Assembly: GCA_020355145.1 (NCBI GenBank) | Contig: CP070660.1 | Span: 563,827 to 578,492 of the forward strand | DNA: 14,666 bases | Direction of reading: 5' to 3' | Source: Deltaproteobacteria bacterium | GTDB lineage: Bacteria > Desulfobacterota > DSM-4660 > Desulfatiglandales > B25-G16 | Shown: piece after piece, positions 13,711 through 14,666 of the stretch | How positions within the stretch are numbered: the first letter of the stretch is position 1 | How the letters are laid out: each line of letters begins with the position of its first letter | Notes under the pieces: model-generated | The model's input: the letters and a program-made list of their open reading frames with translations, nothing else | What the model was told of the DNA's origin: nothing | Database searches by the model: none | Translations under genes and position numbers: made by a program

Positions 13711-14349
13711 CTATTTTACCCTATCAGGCCAAATCTCACCTTTAAAGATGGTGACCTTTACCCCTATTACCCCATAGGTTGTAAAGGCCTCAGCAAATCC
13801 ATAGTCTATATCTGCCCTTAGGGTATGCAATGGTACCCTACCCTCTCTGTACCATTCTCTCCTCGCCATCTCTGCACCTCCCAGCCTACCGCTGCAGGAA
13901 ATCTTTATGCCCTTTGCTCCAAATCTCATGGCCGAGGCAACACTCTTCTTCATGGCCCTGCGAAAGGCCACCCGGCGAACTAACTGTATAGCTATATTCT
14001 CTGCAGCCAATTGGGCCTCCACTTCCGGCCTTCTTACCTCTTTAATATCAATAAAGACCTCCCGTTTTATCTTGGCCTCAGTCTCCTTCCTTAAATTCTC
14101 TATCTCTGCCCCTCTTTTACCTATTATAATCCCTGGTCTCGATGTATAAATCCTGAGCCTCACCTTGTCAGTAGCCCTATCGATCTCTATCTTGGATATA
14201 CCAGCCTGAGAAAGGCGTTTTCTCAAAAATCTCCGAATCTCGTTGTCTTCTATGACAAAGGAGGCAAACTCTGAGCCGGCAAACCACCGGCTATTCCAGG
14301 TCCTATTAATACCTAATCTGAATCCTACTGGATGTACCTTTTGACCCAC
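13711..14349 (-). CDS. rpsC: 30S ribosomal protein S3
   Basis: A 212-residue protein of the 30S head that lines the mRNA entry tunnel with S4 and S5. The type II KH domain shows as RPGIIIGKRGAEIENL (71-86), and the C-terminal domain as SGRLGGAEMARREWYREGRVPLHTLRADIDYG. The start is GTG at 14349 with a strong AGGAGG five bases upstream, giving the family start MGQKVHPVGFRLGI. A 100-base repeat-bearing gap lies between it and rplV, which in most genomes nearly touch. Confidence 0.98.
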   Translation of the reverse strand: MGQKVHPVGFRLGINRTWNSRWFAGSEFASFVIEDNEIRRFLRKRLSQAGISKIEIDRATDKVRLRIYTSRPGIIIGKRGAEIENLRKETEAKIKREVFIDIKEVRRPEVEAQLAAENIAIQLVRRVAFRRAMKKSVASAMRFGAKGIKISCSGRLGGAEMARREWYREGRVPLHTLRADIDYGFAEAFTTYGVIGVKVTIFKGEIWPDRVK

Positions 14350-14396
14350 TAAAACCTCCTTCTAATCTGTTAACTTAAAGCCATAAGTCATGATCG

Positions 14397-14440
14397 GTAA
14401 CTTTAGGCACTTTAGTTCACTTTATGGACTTTAAGCACTT
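14397..14440. repeat. AAAGTGCCTAAAG repeat, second locus (inverted)
   Basis: The gap between rplV and rpsC contains, on the minus strand, AAGTGCTTAAAGT, then AAAGTGAACTAAAGTGCCTAAAG. The last 17 bases, AACTAAAGTGCCTAAAG, match 5682-5698 exactly but in the opposite orientation. By itself a 17-base match within 14.7 kb would be unlikely; the added related words make a true repeat family the best reading. Confidence 0.7.
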
Positions 14441-14449
14441 TTTTTACTG

Positions 14450-14666
14450 CTATCTCTCATCAAGTATAACCGTCAGGTGACTGGTTCTCTTTCTTATCCT
14501 CGCTGCCCTGCCCATAGCCCTTGGCCTGAATCGTTTTAAAGTCGGTCCTTCATCGGCAAATATGTGTCTTATAAACAAATTATCCACATCAATATCAGGA
14601 TATTGGCTGGCATTGGCAAGGGCAGAATTGATTAACTTACGCAGAATAGGGGCCCCTCTTTGTGGG
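14450..14666 (-). CDS. rplV: 50S ribosomal protein L22, C-terminal part
   Basis: The gene enters from the right edge, so only its last 71 residues are present. They include LRKLINSALANASQ and the long beta-hairpin that reaches into the exit tunnel, with RFRPRAMGRAARIRKRTSHLTVIL. The stop is TAG at 14450-14452. The start and the first part of the fold lie outside the window. Its place before rpsC fits the S10 operon order. Confidence 0.95.
   Translation of the reverse strand, partial: PQRGAPILRKLINSALANASQYPDIDVDNLFIRHIFADEGPTLKRFRPRAMGRAARIRKRTSHLTVILDER

Noticed and set aside
1..14666. CRISPR arrays, tRNA or rRNA genes, insertion sequences, defence or toxin-antitoxin genes
   Set aside because: None seen. 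Repeats are short and irregular without spacers, and all sizeable genes are conserved housekeeping genes or the response regulator.

Overview
The window is a conserved bacterial ribosomal-protein region, read almost entirely on the minus strand, followed by a short pyrimidine operon. In transcription order (high to low coordinates) it runs: the 3' end of rplV, then rpsC, rplP, rpmC, rpsQ, rplN, rplX, rplE, rpsN, rpsH, rplF, rplR, rpsE, rplO, secY, rpmJ, rpsM, rpsK, rpsD, rpoA and rplQ. This is the joined S10, spc and alpha operon order. A clear intrinsic terminator (3950-3983) closes that unit. Then come pyrB, pyrC and a sigma-54-dependent response regulator, packed with overlapping ends. The last ~220 bases hold three short hairpin repeats and no gene that can be called with confidence.

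The organism is a bacterium with moderately AT-rich DNA. The PilR/NtrC-like regulator, the r-protein operon style and the intergenic repeats would fit a deltaproteobacterial (Desulfobacterota-like) or similar lineage. That is an inference from general features, not a placement. All r-proteins here that exist in zinc and zinc-free forms are the zinc (Cys4 or Cys3His) type: S4, S14 (61-residue short form), L36, and an L24 with a C-terminal zinc ribbon. L30 (rpmD) is absent from its usual place between rpsE and rplO. The secY-rpsM interval carries only rpmJ, without adk, map or infA.

Most intergenic gaps are under 30 bases or are overlaps, which suggests translational coupling. Four wider gaps stand out. 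The rplV-rpsC gap (100 bases) and the rpsD-rpoA gap (191 bases) share a short repeat built on AAAGTGCCTAAAG. The rplX-rplE gap (225 bases) holds AT-rich repeat-like sequence. The rpmJ-rpsM gap (70 bases) holds a small hairpin, at the position where S4 regulates in E. coli. At least nine genes use GTG or TTG starts, several with strong Shine-Dalgarno sequences that settle the start.

Together the genes make ribosomal subunits, the SecY translocon and the RNA polymerase alpha subunit. The downstream unit makes the second and third enzymes of UMP synthesis plus a transcription activator. I found no undescribed system. The points most worth a second look are the intergenic repeat families, the coupling of a sigma-54 activator to pyrBC, and the missing L30 gene.
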